Positions 1 to 9,475 of a DNA stretch of 44,389 nt are shown in pieces. The DNA is from Treponema sp. (GTDB lineage: Bacteria > Spirochaetota > Spirochaetia > Treponematales > Treponemataceae), in contig JAHAZJ010000178.1 of assembly GCA_018385315.1 (NCBI GenBank), positions 1 through 44,389 of the forward strand, read 5' to 3'. How positions within the stretch are numbered: the first letter of the stretch is position 1; each line of letters opens with the position of its first letter. The notes beneath the pieces are model-generated. The model was not told where the DNA came from, did no database searches, and was given only the letters and a program-made list of their open reading frames with translations. A program made the position numbers and the translations under genes.

Positions 1-5
1 AAAAT

Positions 6-2114
6 ATGTCTATCGAAAGAGTAACTTATCAACTGGGAGATGCCGAACTCATCCTTGAAACAGGAAAAATCGGTAAACAGGCTAATGGTTGTGTTTACGC
101 TCAGTGGGGCGGAGCAGCTGTTATTGCAACTATTTGTGCTTCTTCAAATGTAACAGAAGGTCAGGATTTCGTACCTGTTACTGTTGAGTACAACGAAAAA
201 TTCTATGCTGCTGGTAAAATACCTGGTGGCTTTGTAAAACGTGAAGGTCGTCCAAAGGATAAAGAAATCTTGGTTTCTCGTCTTATTGACCGTCCAATGC
301 GTCCTCTTTTTGAACCATCATTTGGTCATGAATTGCAGATTGTTCCAACTTGTGTTTCTGCTGATGGTGTTCACACTCAGGATATTCTTGCTGTAATTGC
401 TGCTTCAGCTGCTACATGTATTTCTGATATTCCATTCCACGGTCCAGTTGCTGCTTGTCGTGTTGGCTATTTGAACGGCGAATATATTATTAACCCAACA
501 TTCGAACAGATTGAAAAGGGTGATCTTGAAATTGTTGTTGCCGGAACAAAAGACGGTTTTACAATGGTAGAAGGTGGCGCTAACGAAGTTTCTGAAGAAT
601 TGATGCTTGGTGCTTTGGAAAAGGCTCAGAAGTTCATTACTGATATGTGTCTCTTGCAGGAAGAATTGGTAAAGAAAGCTGGAAAAGAAAAGCTTCCTTT
701 GAACCCACTTGATGTAACTTTGGACAATGCTGAAGCAATTGAAGCTGAAGCAACTCCTCTCCTTAAAGAAGCTTGCTTCCAGGATGGAAAACAGAACCGC
801 GGTATTGCAATTTCTAAAGTAATCAAACAGGTTTCTGAAAAATATGCAGAACAGTTGGCTGACCCAATTCAGGCTAAATTGTTCATGACTTTGATGGATG
901 ATATTCAGTACAAACTTCTTCGTAAATCAATTATTGATGAAGGTGTTCGTATTGATGGTCGTAAGACTGATGAAATCCGTCCAATTTCTTGCGAAATCAA
1001 TGTTCTTCCAACTCCCCACGGCTCTGCTTTGTTCACACGTGGTGAAACTCAGTCTTTGGCAGTATGTACTCTCGGTACTGCAATGGATGAACAGACTTAT
1101 GATGATATTGATGGAGACCGCTCAGAACACTTCATCCTTCATTATAACTTCCCACCATACTCAGTTGGTGAAACAGGAAAATTAACAACAGGTCGTCGTG
1201 AAATTGGTCACGGAAACTTGGCTCGCCGTTCATTGGCTGCTATGGTTCCTTCTCGCGAAGAATTCCCATACACTGTTCGTGTAGTTTCTGAAATTATGGA
1301 ATCTAACGGTTCTTCTTCACAGGCTTCTACTTGTGGTGGTTGTCTTTCTATGCTGGCTGCTGGTGTACCAATGAAGAAAATGGTAGCTGGTATTGCTATG
1401 GGTCTTATTACAGAACCAGAAGGAGACAATCCATATGGACGTTATGCAATTCTTTCTGATATCCTTGGTGAAGAAGATCACCTTGGTGATATGGATTTTA
1501 AGGTAGCAGGTACAGAAGACGGTATTACTGGTTTCCAGATGGATATTAAGATTGCCGGTGTAACAACTGAAATCATGAAGAAAGCTATGGAACAGGCTCG
1601 TGCAGGTCGTATGCACATTCTGGGAAAAATGAAGGAATGTATCGACAAGCCAGCACCACTTTCTCCACGGGCACCACAGATTCTTACAATGAAGATTCCT
1701 GTAGATAAGATTGGTGCTTTGATTGGACCTGGCGGAAAGAACGTAAAAGCTCTTTGTGCTCAGTACGGTGTAACAATCAACACTGATGATGATGGTACAG
1801 TTACAATTTACGGAAAAACTGGAATTGCTGCTGAAGCTGCTAAAAAAGCTGTTAAAGGCATTACAGAAGATCCAGAAGTTGGAACAATCTACCAGGGTAC
1901 AGTTAAACGTATTATGGAATTCGGTGCATTCGTTGAAATCCTTCCTGGAAAAGAAGGTTTGTGCCACATTTCTAAACTTTCACGCCAGCGGGTAAGCAAG
2001 GTTACTGATGTTCTTTCAGAAGGTCAGCAGATTCCTGTAAAGCTTCTTGAAGTTGACAAACAGGGCCGCTTGAACCTTTCTTACATCGATGCTTTGGAAG
2101 AAGAAAAGAAATAA
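6..2114 (+). CDS. pnp: Polyribonucleotide nucleotidyltransferase (PNPase)
   Basis: 702 aa; two RNase PH-like halves, KH region (IGALIGPGGKNVKAL) and S1 domain (GTVKRIMEFGAFVEILPGKEGLCHIS). Confidence 0.98.
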   Translation: MSIERVTYQLGDAELILETGKIGKQANGCVYAQWGGAAVIATICASSNVTEGQDFVPVTVEYNEKFYAAGKIPGGFVKREGRPKDKEILVSRLIDRPMRPLFEPSFGHELQIVPTCVSADGVHTQDILAVIAASAATCISDIPFHGPVAACRVGYLNGEYIINPTFEQIEKGDLEIVVAGTKDGFTMVEGGANEVSEELMLGALEKAQKFITDMCLLQEELVKKAGKEKLPLNPLDVTLDNAEAIEAEATPLLKEACFQDGKQNRGIAISKVIKQVSEKYAEQLADPIQAKLFMTLMDDIQYKLLRKSIIDEGVRIDGRKTDEIRPISCEINVLPTPHGSALFTRGETQSLAVCTLGTAMDEQTYDDIDGDRSEHFILHYNFPPYSVGETGKLTTGRREIGHGNLARRSLAAMVPSREEFPYTVRVVSEIMESNGSSSQASTCGGCLSMLAAGVPMKKMVAGIAMGLITEPEGDNPYGRYAILSDILGEEDHLGDMDFKVAGTEDGITGFQMDIKIAGVTTEIMKKAMEQARAGRMHILGKMKECIDKPAPLSPRAPQILTMKIPVDKIGALIGPGGKNVKALCAQYGVTINTDDDGTVTIYGKTGIAAEAAKKAVKGITEDPEVGTIYQGTVKRIMEFGAFVEILPGKEGLCHISKLSRQRVSKVTDVLSEGQQIPVKLLEVDKQGRLNLSYIDALEEEKK

Positions 2115-2150
2115 TTTTAGACGCTGATAAACAGGGTTAAAAATAACAGG

Positions 2151-2186
2151 ACGCAGATGACTTTTTAGTTATCTGCGTTTTTTTTT
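2151..2186 (+). terminator. Rho-independent terminator after pnp
   Basis: ACGCAGATGACT-tttt-AGTTATCTGCGT stem (12 bp with one G-U) followed by a run of Ts. Confidence 0.9.
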
Positions 2187-2316
2187 CACAAATGGATTCA
2201 ATCACAAATGGAAATAATCTCAAAAGGATACAAATAAAACATAGATGATGGAAAGGGGAAGGTAAAACTGTAACAAACTTTGAGTGAAATTATTATATTA
2301 ATATATGAGGTATAAA

Positions 2317-3243
2317 ATGAAAAAGAGTTTAATTTTTATTGCAAGTTTATTGTGTATTTTATTTATTTCTTGTAGCAAATCAGCTGGAAATAATGCAGCT
2401 AAATATGAAGATTTTGAATATGCTATTCCAGAGGAAAATACTGTCCTTAATTCTGGAATAACAATGTCTTCTGCGAGAAAAGCTGCTGTAAATAACGATA
2501 TTGTAGATATGGATGCTGCTTACGAAATGGAAGACAGTATAGAAGTTCCTGCATCAGGTGTGGAACGAAAACTTATTAAAAACGGATATGTATGTATAAA
2601 TGTACCATCTTTTGATTCAATTGAAATGCAGATTCAAAATTATGCAAAATTATATGGTGGTTATATTACAAATACTTATCTTTCAGAAAACAATTATTCT
2701 GCTGAAATCAAAATTCCTTCTGTTAATTTTGAAAATGCAATGAATAATGCTGGAACATTAGGTGAAGTTAAAAATCGTTCACAGAATGCCAATGATGTTA
2801 CAGAAGAATTTTATGATTTAGAAACAAGAATTAATACTAAGAGAATTCTTAAGGATAAATTGGAAGGTTATTTAAAACAAGCCGCTTCTGTAAAAGAGCT
2901 TCTAGAAATTGAACGCCAGCTTAATAATGTAGTTACAGAATTAGAATCAATGGAAGGCAGAATGAAACGTCTTTCAAATCAGATTGAGTATTCTACTATT
3001 ACTATTAATGCATATCTTCCAACTGGATTTGTTGATACTGGTTATAATTGGCCAGATATTAAAGAAGATTTTAGAAAAATGGGTGTAAATATTGTTCATT
3101 TCTTTGAAGGTTTGCTTGTTGTTGCTTTGTATCTTGTTATTTATGGTATTCCTTTAATTGCAATTTGTGCTTTATTATACTGGCTGCTTTTTGGAAAAAT
3201 TGGTTTGTTGATAAAATTATTTAAAAAAATCAGCCGTAAATAA
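2317..3243 (+). CDS. DUF4349-type lipoprotein with C-terminal transmembrane segment
   Basis: Lipobox MKKSLIFIASLLCILFISCS; central coiled region LETRINTKRILKDKLEGYLKQAASVKELLEIERQLNNV typical of DUF4349. Start moved from 2305 to the ATG at 2317 (signal peptide start, upstream AGG). Confidence 0.75.
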   Translation: MKKSLIFIASLLCILFISCSKSAGNNAAKYEDFEYAIPEENTVLNSGITMSSARKAAVNNDIVDMDAAYEMEDSIEVPASGVERKLIKNGYVCINVPSFDSIEMQIQNYAKLYGGYITNTYLSENNYSAEIKIPSVNFENAMNNAGTLGEVKNRSQNANDVTEEFYDLETRINTKRILKDKLEGYLKQAASVKELLEIERQLNNVVTELESMEGRMKRLSNQIEYSTITINAYLPTGFVDTGYNWPDIKEDFRKMGVNIVHFFEGLLVVALYLVIYGIPLIAICALLYWLLFGKIGLLIKLFKKISRK

Positions 3244-3305
3244 TTTTAGCCATAATTTTAGTCATAATTTTTCCATATCTGATGTATACACTCAACTATA
3301 TGTGG

Positions 3306-3311
3306 TATAAT
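3306..3311 (+). promoter_or_regulatory. Extended -10 (TGG TATAAT) 6 nt upstream of the start codon
   Basis: TGGTATAATttagatATG. Confidence 0.6.
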
Positions 3312-3317
3312 TTAGAT

Positions 3318-4049
3318 ATGGGTGTAAAAAAATCAAAAAAGGTAAAAGGTTCCAAAAAATCTACAAAAAAAGAACCTTTTACCATAAAAAAGCTTTTTAT
3401 ACTGCTGGTAAAATTATTTGTAGCAGTTTTATTATTCGTCTTAATTATAAATCTATACATATACAACTTCTCAAAAAAATATGTTTATGATGATATAGAC
3501 CAGGTTCCTTATAAGTACACAGCAATTGTTCCAGGAGCTTCAGTTTATGTTTCAGGAAATGTTTCTGATGTTTTAAGAGATCGAATTGATGGGGCAGTTG
3601 CTTTAATTCATAATGGTCAGGCTGAAAAATTTCTTGTTTCCGGGGACCATGGTACTAAAGAATATGATGAAGTAAATGCAACTAGAAAATATGTTTTAAA
3701 AAGAGAGTTGTTGCCGGAAGAAAAAATCTTTATGGATCATGCTGGTTTTAGTACTTACGAAACAATGTATAGAGGCCGGGATGTATTTTGTGTAACTGAT
3801 TGCTGCGTTGTAACTCAGAAATTTCATATTTATCGTTCTGTATATATTGCCCGAAAACTTGGGCTTGATGCTGTTGGTTATATTGCGCCGGAGAAAGTTT
3901 ATTTGGGAAAAAGAAATCATCTTTTGTGGAATTGTCGTGAAATTCTTGCAAGAGTAAAAGCTTTTTTTGATGTCACATTTCACGTAAAACCAACTTATTT
4001 AGGAGAACAGATTCCTGTATCTGGAGACGGAAGAAAAACCTGGGAATAG
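3318..4049 (+). CDS. DUF218/YdcF-SanA-like membrane-anchored protein
   Basis: One N-terminal TM; AIVPGASVYVSGNVSDVLRDRIDGAVALIHNGQAEKFLVSGDHG and TYETMYRGRDVF motifs. Start set to MGVKKS at 3318 because of the -10 box overlapping the called start region. Confidence 0.8.
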   Translation: MGVKKSKKVKGSKKSTKKEPFTIKKLFILLVKLFVAVLLFVLIINLYIYNFSKKYVYDDIDQVPYKYTAIVPGASVYVSGNVSDVLRDRIDGAVALIHNGQAEKFLVSGDHGTKEYDEVNATRKYVLKRELLPEEKIFMDHAGFSTYETMYRGRDVFCVTDCCVVTQKFHIYRSVYIARKLGLDAVGYIAPEKVYLGKRNHLLWNCREILARVKAFFDVTFHVKPTYLGEQIPVSGDGRKTWE

Positions 4050-4077
4050 GAATATAGTTTTTTTTCGCTGATTAAAG

Positions 4078-4083
4078 TATAAT
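4078..4083 (+). promoter_or_regulatory. -10 box TATAAT 6 nt upstream of dut start
   Basis: TATAATaaaaatATG, no Shine-Dalgarno. Confidence 0.55.
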
Positions 4084-4089
4084 AAAAAT

Positions 4090-4536
4090 ATGAATAAGAT
4101 TGATGTAAAATATGTTGCTTTAGAGGGAGCTGTTGTTCCAGAATATAAAACTGCCGGTGCTGCAGGTGCTGATGTATGTGCTTATTTGCCAGAAGGGTGT
4201 GTTACAATTGCAGCTGGTAAATTTGCAATGATTCCTACTGGTGTTTTTTACGAAATTCCAGATGGTTATGAAATTCAGGTAAGACCTCGTTCTGGTTTAG
4301 CTGCTAAAAATGGAATTACAGTGCTTAATACTCCGGGAACAATCGACAGTGATTATCGTGGAGAGTTAAAAATTATTTTAATTAATCTTGGTGATAAAGA
4401 TTTTACAATTAATCATAATGATAGAATTGCTCAAATTATTATTAGTCCTGTAATTCAGGCTCAGTTTAATCCTGTTCAGAATTTATCAGAAACGGAAAGA
4501 GGAAGTAGTGGGTTCGGTTCGACTGGAGTTGTTTAA
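4090..4536 (+). CDS. dut: dUTP pyrophosphatase
   Basis: AGADVCAYLPE, RPRSGLAAKNGITVLNTPGTIDSDYRGE and C-terminal RGSSGFGSTG motifs. Confidence 0.97.
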   Translation: MNKIDVKYVALEGAVVPEYKTAGAAGADVCAYLPEGCVTIAAGKFAMIPTGVFYEIPDGYEIQVRPRSGLAAKNGITVLNTPGTIDSDYRGELKIILINLGDKDFTINHNDRIAQIIISPVIQAQFNPVQNLSETERGSSGFGSTGVV

Positions 4537-5707
4537 TAAGTTTATAGATAAACTTCTTTTTCCAAGAAAAAAAAATTTCCTCACAAAACAAACTGATATT
4601 CCTGGAAAGCATATTCTGCTTAAATATATCGTTAAAGAATTGCTGAATTATTTTGTGGTTTGCTTTTTATTTTTATTTGTTATTTTTTTTGCCAATCAGA
4701 TTCTTTTAATTGGTGAGCAGTTGCTTTCAAAGCGAGCGCCTTTTAAGGATGTATTTTTTATAATGCTTTATAGTGTTCCCGCTCTTGTGGCTCAAACAAC
4801 CCCTTTTGCTACCTTAATAGGATTCCTTATGTGTCTTGGTAGAATGATGAGTGAAAATGAGATTTTGATTATTCGTGCATCAGGTTTTGGTTTTAAATAT
4901 ATTTGTATTCCTGTAATTTTCCTAGGATTTTTGATTTCCATTTTTTCATTCTTTGTTAATGATTATTTGATGCCTTTGTCCCGTATAAAATACAATAAGC
5001 TTTTTTTTGAAATTACAAGATCTAATCCTACAATTGTTCTTGAGCCTAATTCTGTTAAACAAATTGGGAATTCTACAGTTGTAATTGGGGATGTTGTTAA
5101 TGATGAAGTTTCAGATATTATTCTTTTTAATCCAGAAGGAAATGGGGAAGAGTCAATTATTGTTGCAAAATCTTCAAAATTAAAAGATTCAAAGGAATCT
5201 GGTGTTTTGTTGCAGCTTCATATGTCAGAACCTGTAATGCTTACTAAAAAAAGAAATGCATCAAATTATGACACAATGCAGGCTGATAAAATGCTTATGA
5301 ATATTTTTGATACAGTTTTTTCGACTAATACTGGTAGTTCTCCATCTGAAATGACTTCTTCTGATTTACGAAAGAGAATTATAAAATTAAAAGAAGTTTC
5401 AGGTTCCAACGATTATCAGGTAAATACATGGAATATGGAATATTACAAAAAATTTTCAATTCCATTTGCTTCTTTTTTCTTTTCAATACTTGCTTTTTCT
5501 ATTGCATTTTTATTTGGAAAACATAATGGATTAACAATGGGACTTTTAGTTGGTATTTTTATTTGCGTTTTATATTGGGCAATGCAGATTACTGGGCAAA
5601 TGCTTGTTGTTCATAATCAGATGAATGCATTTTTATGTATTTGGATTCCTGATATATTAATTGGTACCATAGGAGTTTTTCTGGGATTATTCCTTCTTAA
5701 AAAATAA
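4508..5707 (+). CDS. LptF/LptG (YjgP/YjgQ) family permease
   Basis: About 400 aa with N- and C-terminal TM segments around a periplasmic domain; followed by a second family member with adjoining stop/start. GTG start assumed. Confidence 0.85.
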   Translation: MGSVRLELFNKFIDKLLFPRKKNFLTKQTDIPGKHILLKYIVKELLNYFVVCFLFLFVIFFANQILLIGEQLLSKRAPFKDVFFIMLYSVPALVAQTTPFATLIGFLMCLGRMMSENEILIIRASGFGFKYICIPVIFLGFLISIFSFFVNDYLMPLSRIKYNKLFFEITRSNPTIVLEPNSVKQIGNSTVVIGDVVNDEVSDIILFNPEGNGEESIIVAKSSKLKDSKESGVLLQLHMSEPVMLTKKRNASNYDTMQADKMLMNIFDTVFSTNTGSSPSEMTSSDLRKRIIKLKEVSGSNDYQVNTWNMEYYKKFSIPFASFFFSILAFSIAFLFGKHNGLTMGLLVGIFICVLYWAMQITGQMLVVHNQMNAFLCIWIPDILIGTIGVFLGLFLLKK

Positions 5708-6783
5708 TGAAGCTTGTTAAATATATATTACGAAAAATCATTCCATTCTTTCTCATTTCACTTTTTTTTGTAGCACTTATTCTGAATCTTGTTGATTTAT
5801 TTATGAATATTACAAAATATATGGAAATGAAAGCAGCTTTAGCTTCTGTTTTAAAAGTAATGGTTCTTTATATTCCTAAAACAATTTGGTATGCAGCACC
5901 AATAGCTTTTTTGTTTTCCATTACATATATTTTAAGTGATTTATATTCGTCTAATGAAATGGAAGCTTTATTTGCGTCTGGAATATCATTATTGCGTTTT
6001 GTTTTTCCTGTTTTTATATTTGCCATTATTGGTTCAATTGGAATGTTTTTTTGGGAAGATAAACTTGTAGTTGATACTTTGAAACAGAAGAAAATATTAC
6101 AAAATGAATTATTAGGAACAACACAATCAAATAATAACAGCAATGTTGTGGTTCAGTCCAACAATGGAAGCTTAATTTATAAAGTACAGAAGTATTATGA
6201 TTCTGAAAAATTAATAGAAAATTGTACTTTTATTTTTAGAGATGATGATAAAAATCTTCTTGCAATTATAACAGCTGATTCTGGCATTTGGGATGATGAA
6301 GAAAATAGATGGATTTTAGCTGGTGCAAATCAATATTCATATCAGAATAAGGAAATAAAGCTGGATGGTTTAGAAACTAAATATCTTGAACAATTAACTG
6401 ATTCTTATGAAATTTTTAAGAGAGCTAATCTGGATGTTGAAAGTGAAAAACTGAAGGATGCTAAAATATATATAAATCATCTAAAAAAAGCCGGTTTGCC
6501 ATATTATGAACCACAATCAGTTTATTTTAAGAAATTTGCCTTTCCGTTTATTTTTTTAATTGCAGCACTGTTGGCTGTAGGTGTTACAGGACGAACAAGA
6601 AAAAATGTGTTGTTAATCAGTTTATTTTTATCAATTGGTTCTGTTGTTTTGTTTTATGTATTTCAAATGTGTACAATGGTTCTGGCAAAAACTCAGTTTC
6701 TTACCCCAATGATGGGCGCCTGGTTACCAGACATTGTATTCTTGATAATTTCAATATTTTTGCTAAAATATCAGCGTAATTAA
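5707..6783 (+). CDS. LptF/LptG family permease (second paralogue)
   Basis: Six-TM layout with central periplasmic domain; IPKTIWYAAPIAFLFSITYILSDLYSSNEMEALFASGIS resembles LptG/LptF. Confidence 0.85.
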   Translation: MKLVKYILRKIIPFFLISLFFVALILNLVDLFMNITKYMEMKAALASVLKVMVLYIPKTIWYAAPIAFLFSITYILSDLYSSNEMEALFASGISLLRFVFPVFIFAIIGSIGMFFWEDKLVVDTLKQKKILQNELLGTTQSNNNSNVVVQSNNGSLIYKVQKYYDSEKLIENCTFIFRDDDKNLLAIITADSGIWDDEENRWILAGANQYSYQNKEIKLDGLETKYLEQLTDSYEIFKRANLDVESEKLKDAKIYINHLKKAGLPYYEPQSVYFKKFAFPFIFLIAALLAVGVTGRTRKNVLLISLFLSIGSVVLFYVFQMCTMVLAKTQFLTPMMGAWLPDIVFLIISIFLLKYQRN

Positions 6784-6812
6784 GCTTTATGAAACTTGTA
6801 AGGAAAATATAG

Positions 6813-7952
6813 ATGGGACTTTATAATATTTTTGACATTAAACACAAATCTTCTGATGGAAAAGCAAGAACAGGTGTACTTCATCTTCCTCATGGTGATG
6901 TACAGACTCCGGTTTTCATGCCTGTAGGAACAAATGCAACTGTAAAAGCAATGCCAAAAGATTTTCTTGAAGAAATAGATTTTGAAATTATTCTTGCAAA
7001 TACTTATCATCTTTATTTACGTCCCGGTGCAGACTTAATTGAAGAAGCTGGTGGTTTGCACGGTTTTTCAAAATGGAATAAAAACTTTCTTACAGATTCA
7101 GGTGGATTTCAGGTATTCTCTCTTTCAAAATTAAGAAAAATTAATCCTGAAGGGGTAAAATTTCAGAGTAATATTGATGGAAGTTATCACTTTTTTACAC
7201 CTGAAAATGTTGTTCAAACTCAAACAAAATTTAATTCTGATATTCAGATGCAGCTTGATGTATGTACTGGATATGATGAACCAAGAAAAGAAGCTGAAAA
7301 AGCATTAAAAGTTACTTGTGACTGGCTGCTTAGAGCAAAGAAAGAATGGGAACAAAAACGGGAAGAAGGATATAAAGGCTATTTATTTCCAATTGTTCAG
7401 GGCCACTTTTATGAAGATTTACGTAAGGAAAGTGCTGAATTTGTTTCATCATTAGATATGCCTGGTATTGCCATTGGTGGATTAAGTGTTGGAGAGCCAG
7501 CTGAAGTTTTTACTCAGTTTATGAATTATACATGTCAGTATCTTCCAGAAGAAAAAGTAAAGTATGTTATGGGGATTGGAACACCTGATTATATTCTTAA
7601 TGCAGTTCAGGCTGGCGTAGATATGTTTGACTGTGTTTTACCAACAAGAAATGCCAGAAACGGTTCTTATTTTACCCATGACGGAATGCTTTCAATTAAG
7701 CAGGAAAGATGGATTCATGATTTTGGTCCTGTTGATAAAGAATGTAATTGTAAAGTTTGTAGAACTTATTCTCGTTCATATTTGCGTCATTTATTTAAAG
7801 AACAGGAAATTTTAAGTTCAATTTTAGCTTCATATCATAATTTGTATTTCTTAAATAATATGTTAAAAGAAATTCGTGTTGCAATCAATGAAGATAGATT
7901 TGAACAGTATAGAACCGATTTTTTAAAGCGTTTTAATGCAAACAAGAATTAA
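6813..7952 (+). CDS. tgt: tRNA-guanine transglycosylase
   Basis: LANTYHLYLRPGADLI, TDSGGFQVFSL, FDCVLPTRNARNG, Zn site CNCKVCRTYSRSYLRHL. Confidence 0.98.
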   Translation: MGLYNIFDIKHKSSDGKARTGVLHLPHGDVQTPVFMPVGTNATVKAMPKDFLEEIDFEIILANTYHLYLRPGADLIEEAGGLHGFSKWNKNFLTDSGGFQVFSLSKLRKINPEGVKFQSNIDGSYHFFTPENVVQTQTKFNSDIQMQLDVCTGYDEPRKEAEKALKVTCDWLLRAKKEWEQKREEGYKGYLFPIVQGHFYEDLRKESAEFVSSLDMPGIAIGGLSVGEPAEVFTQFMNYTCQYLPEEKVKYVMGIGTPDYILNAVQAGVDMFDCVLPTRNARNGSYFTHDGMLSIKQERWIHDFGPVDKECNCKVCRTYSRSYLRHLFKEQEILSSILASYHNLYFLNNMLKEIRVAINEDRFEQYRTDFLKRFNANKN

Positions 7953-8038
7953 GTTTTGTAATTTGTTACCAGATAATAATTTATGGGTTTTATTATTGTA
8001 TTTAGTTTAAATCATAGGCTTTAACAGGAGAAACTGGA

Positions 8039-9475
8039 ATGAAAAAACTGATTTATGTTGTGATGATGATTTTTTTTATGCTGCCTCTTATTGCAGAAAC
8101 AGGAACGGTTCCATCATCAAAAAGACCAAAAGCTATTGATAAAAAGAAAGCAGAAGCGGCTGCTGCAAAAGATGAGTCTGCAGAGGATGATGAAAAAAAT
8201 CGTAATACAGTAAAATATGGAATGGCTTCTGAAATTGGCACCCTTCTTGATGATTTAATTAAAAATGATGATCCTCGCTATACGGAGGAAATCTATGATT
8301 TATTTCAAGCAACAAAAAATCCTTCAATAAAAGAAAAAGTTCTAGTTTATTTTACTAAACTTGAAGATCCTTGTTTGGAAGATTTTGCAGTTGAGCTTTT
8401 GAACGACCCTTTTGATGAGCAGACTGCAGTTGTAAAAGCTACTTTCTCATATGTTGCGGCTGTAAAAACAAAGGAAGCAATTCCTCCCGTAAAAACAATG
8501 ATTGAACAGGAAAATGAAGTTTATTTTAACGATGCCATTACCACTATGGGTGAAATTGGTGGTGCTGATGAAGCCCTTTTTCTTGCAGAATTTCTTGATA
8601 GAGACGATTTAGATACATCACAGCGTCAGACAATTATGCGTGTATGTGGAAAAATGCATGCAATTGAAACCTGGGGACGTCTTGTTGATATTATTGAAGA
8701 TGAAGATGAAAACACCTTTGTAAGAATGTATGCTGCAGAATCAATTGGATTGATGGAAGATGAACGTTCAATTCCTGTCCTTGAAAGAAATTTTGGAGCT
8801 ACAGATCCAAATCTTCGTCAATATATTGTTAAGGGAATCAGTCATTTTCCAAAATCTAAAGAAGCTCAGAATGTAATTTTACAAGGTATTCGTGATGACC
8901 ATTGGAAAGTAAGACAAGAGGCAATAAAAAGTGCAAAAGAAATGGAGTTGAAGGACGCAATTCCTTTTTTAATTTACAGAGCAAAAAACGATTCAGAAAA
9001 AGTGATAAAGGACGAAGCCTTTGTATCTATTGGTGCACTTAATACAAAAGAAGGTAATGAATTTTTAATTTCCCAGCTTACAGATAAAAAAGCAAGTGAT
9101 TCTAATAAAACAAAAGCTGTAGAAGTTTTATTGAAACAGGAAAAAGGCAATGGAGATAAAGAAATTGTGGAACTTGCTGAAAACACTTTGGAAGATGATA
9201 AGTTAAAAAATTTAAGATATGCAATTGGAAAGGAAATTGCTAAATATGATAAAGCTGTATTTGCTGATGTTTGTATAAAATATTTATCATCAAAAGATAC
9301 TACCACCGTAAGCCTTGGACTTGATATGTATAAAACAGCTAAGTATTCAAGTGCAAGGGATGGGGTAATGGCAATTGCCATGGATAAAAAAGGGAATGCA
9401 AGTAATAGAAATCGTGCTATGAAATTACTGGGTCTTAATGAGGATGACCTTAAAGACCAGGAAAAATCCAATTAG
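8039..9475 (+). CDS. Secreted HEAT-repeat protein
   Basis: Signal peptide; repeated HEAT-type helical units (VRMYAAESIGLMEDERSIPVLERNF; WKVRQEAIKSAKEMELKDAIPFLIYRAK). Confidence 0.75.
   Translation: MKKLIYVVMMIFFMLPLIAETGTVPSSKRPKAIDKKKAEAAAAKDESAEDDEKNRNTVKYGMASEIGTLLDDLIKNDDPRYTEEIYDLFQATKNPSIKEKVLVYFTKLEDPCLEDFAVELLNDPFDEQTAVVKATFSYVAAVKTKEAIPPVKTMIEQENEVYFNDAITTMGEIGGADEALFLAEFLDRDDLDTSQRQTIMRVCGKMHAIETWGRLVDIIEDEDENTFVRMYAAESIGLMEDERSIPVLERNFGATDPNLRQYIVKGISHFPKSKEAQNVILQGIRDDHWKVRQEAIKSAKEMELKDAIPFLIYRAKNDSEKVIKDEAFVSIGALNTKEGNEFLISQLTDKKASDSNKTKAVEVLLKQEKGNGDKEIVELAENTLEDDKLKNLRYAIGKEIAKYDKAVFADVCIKYLSSKDTTTVSLGLDMYKTAKYSSARDGVMAIAMDKKGNASNRNRAMKLLGLNEDDLKDQEKSN

Noticed and set aside
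1317-1967. 216-aa minus-strand ORF inside pnp
   Set aside because: Antisense to a clear pnp CDS; low-complexity F/S/C-rich translation typical of shadow ORFs.
8974-9471. 165-aa minus-strand ORF inside the HEAT gene
   Set aside because: Antisense shadow ORF; no start signals or recognisable domain.
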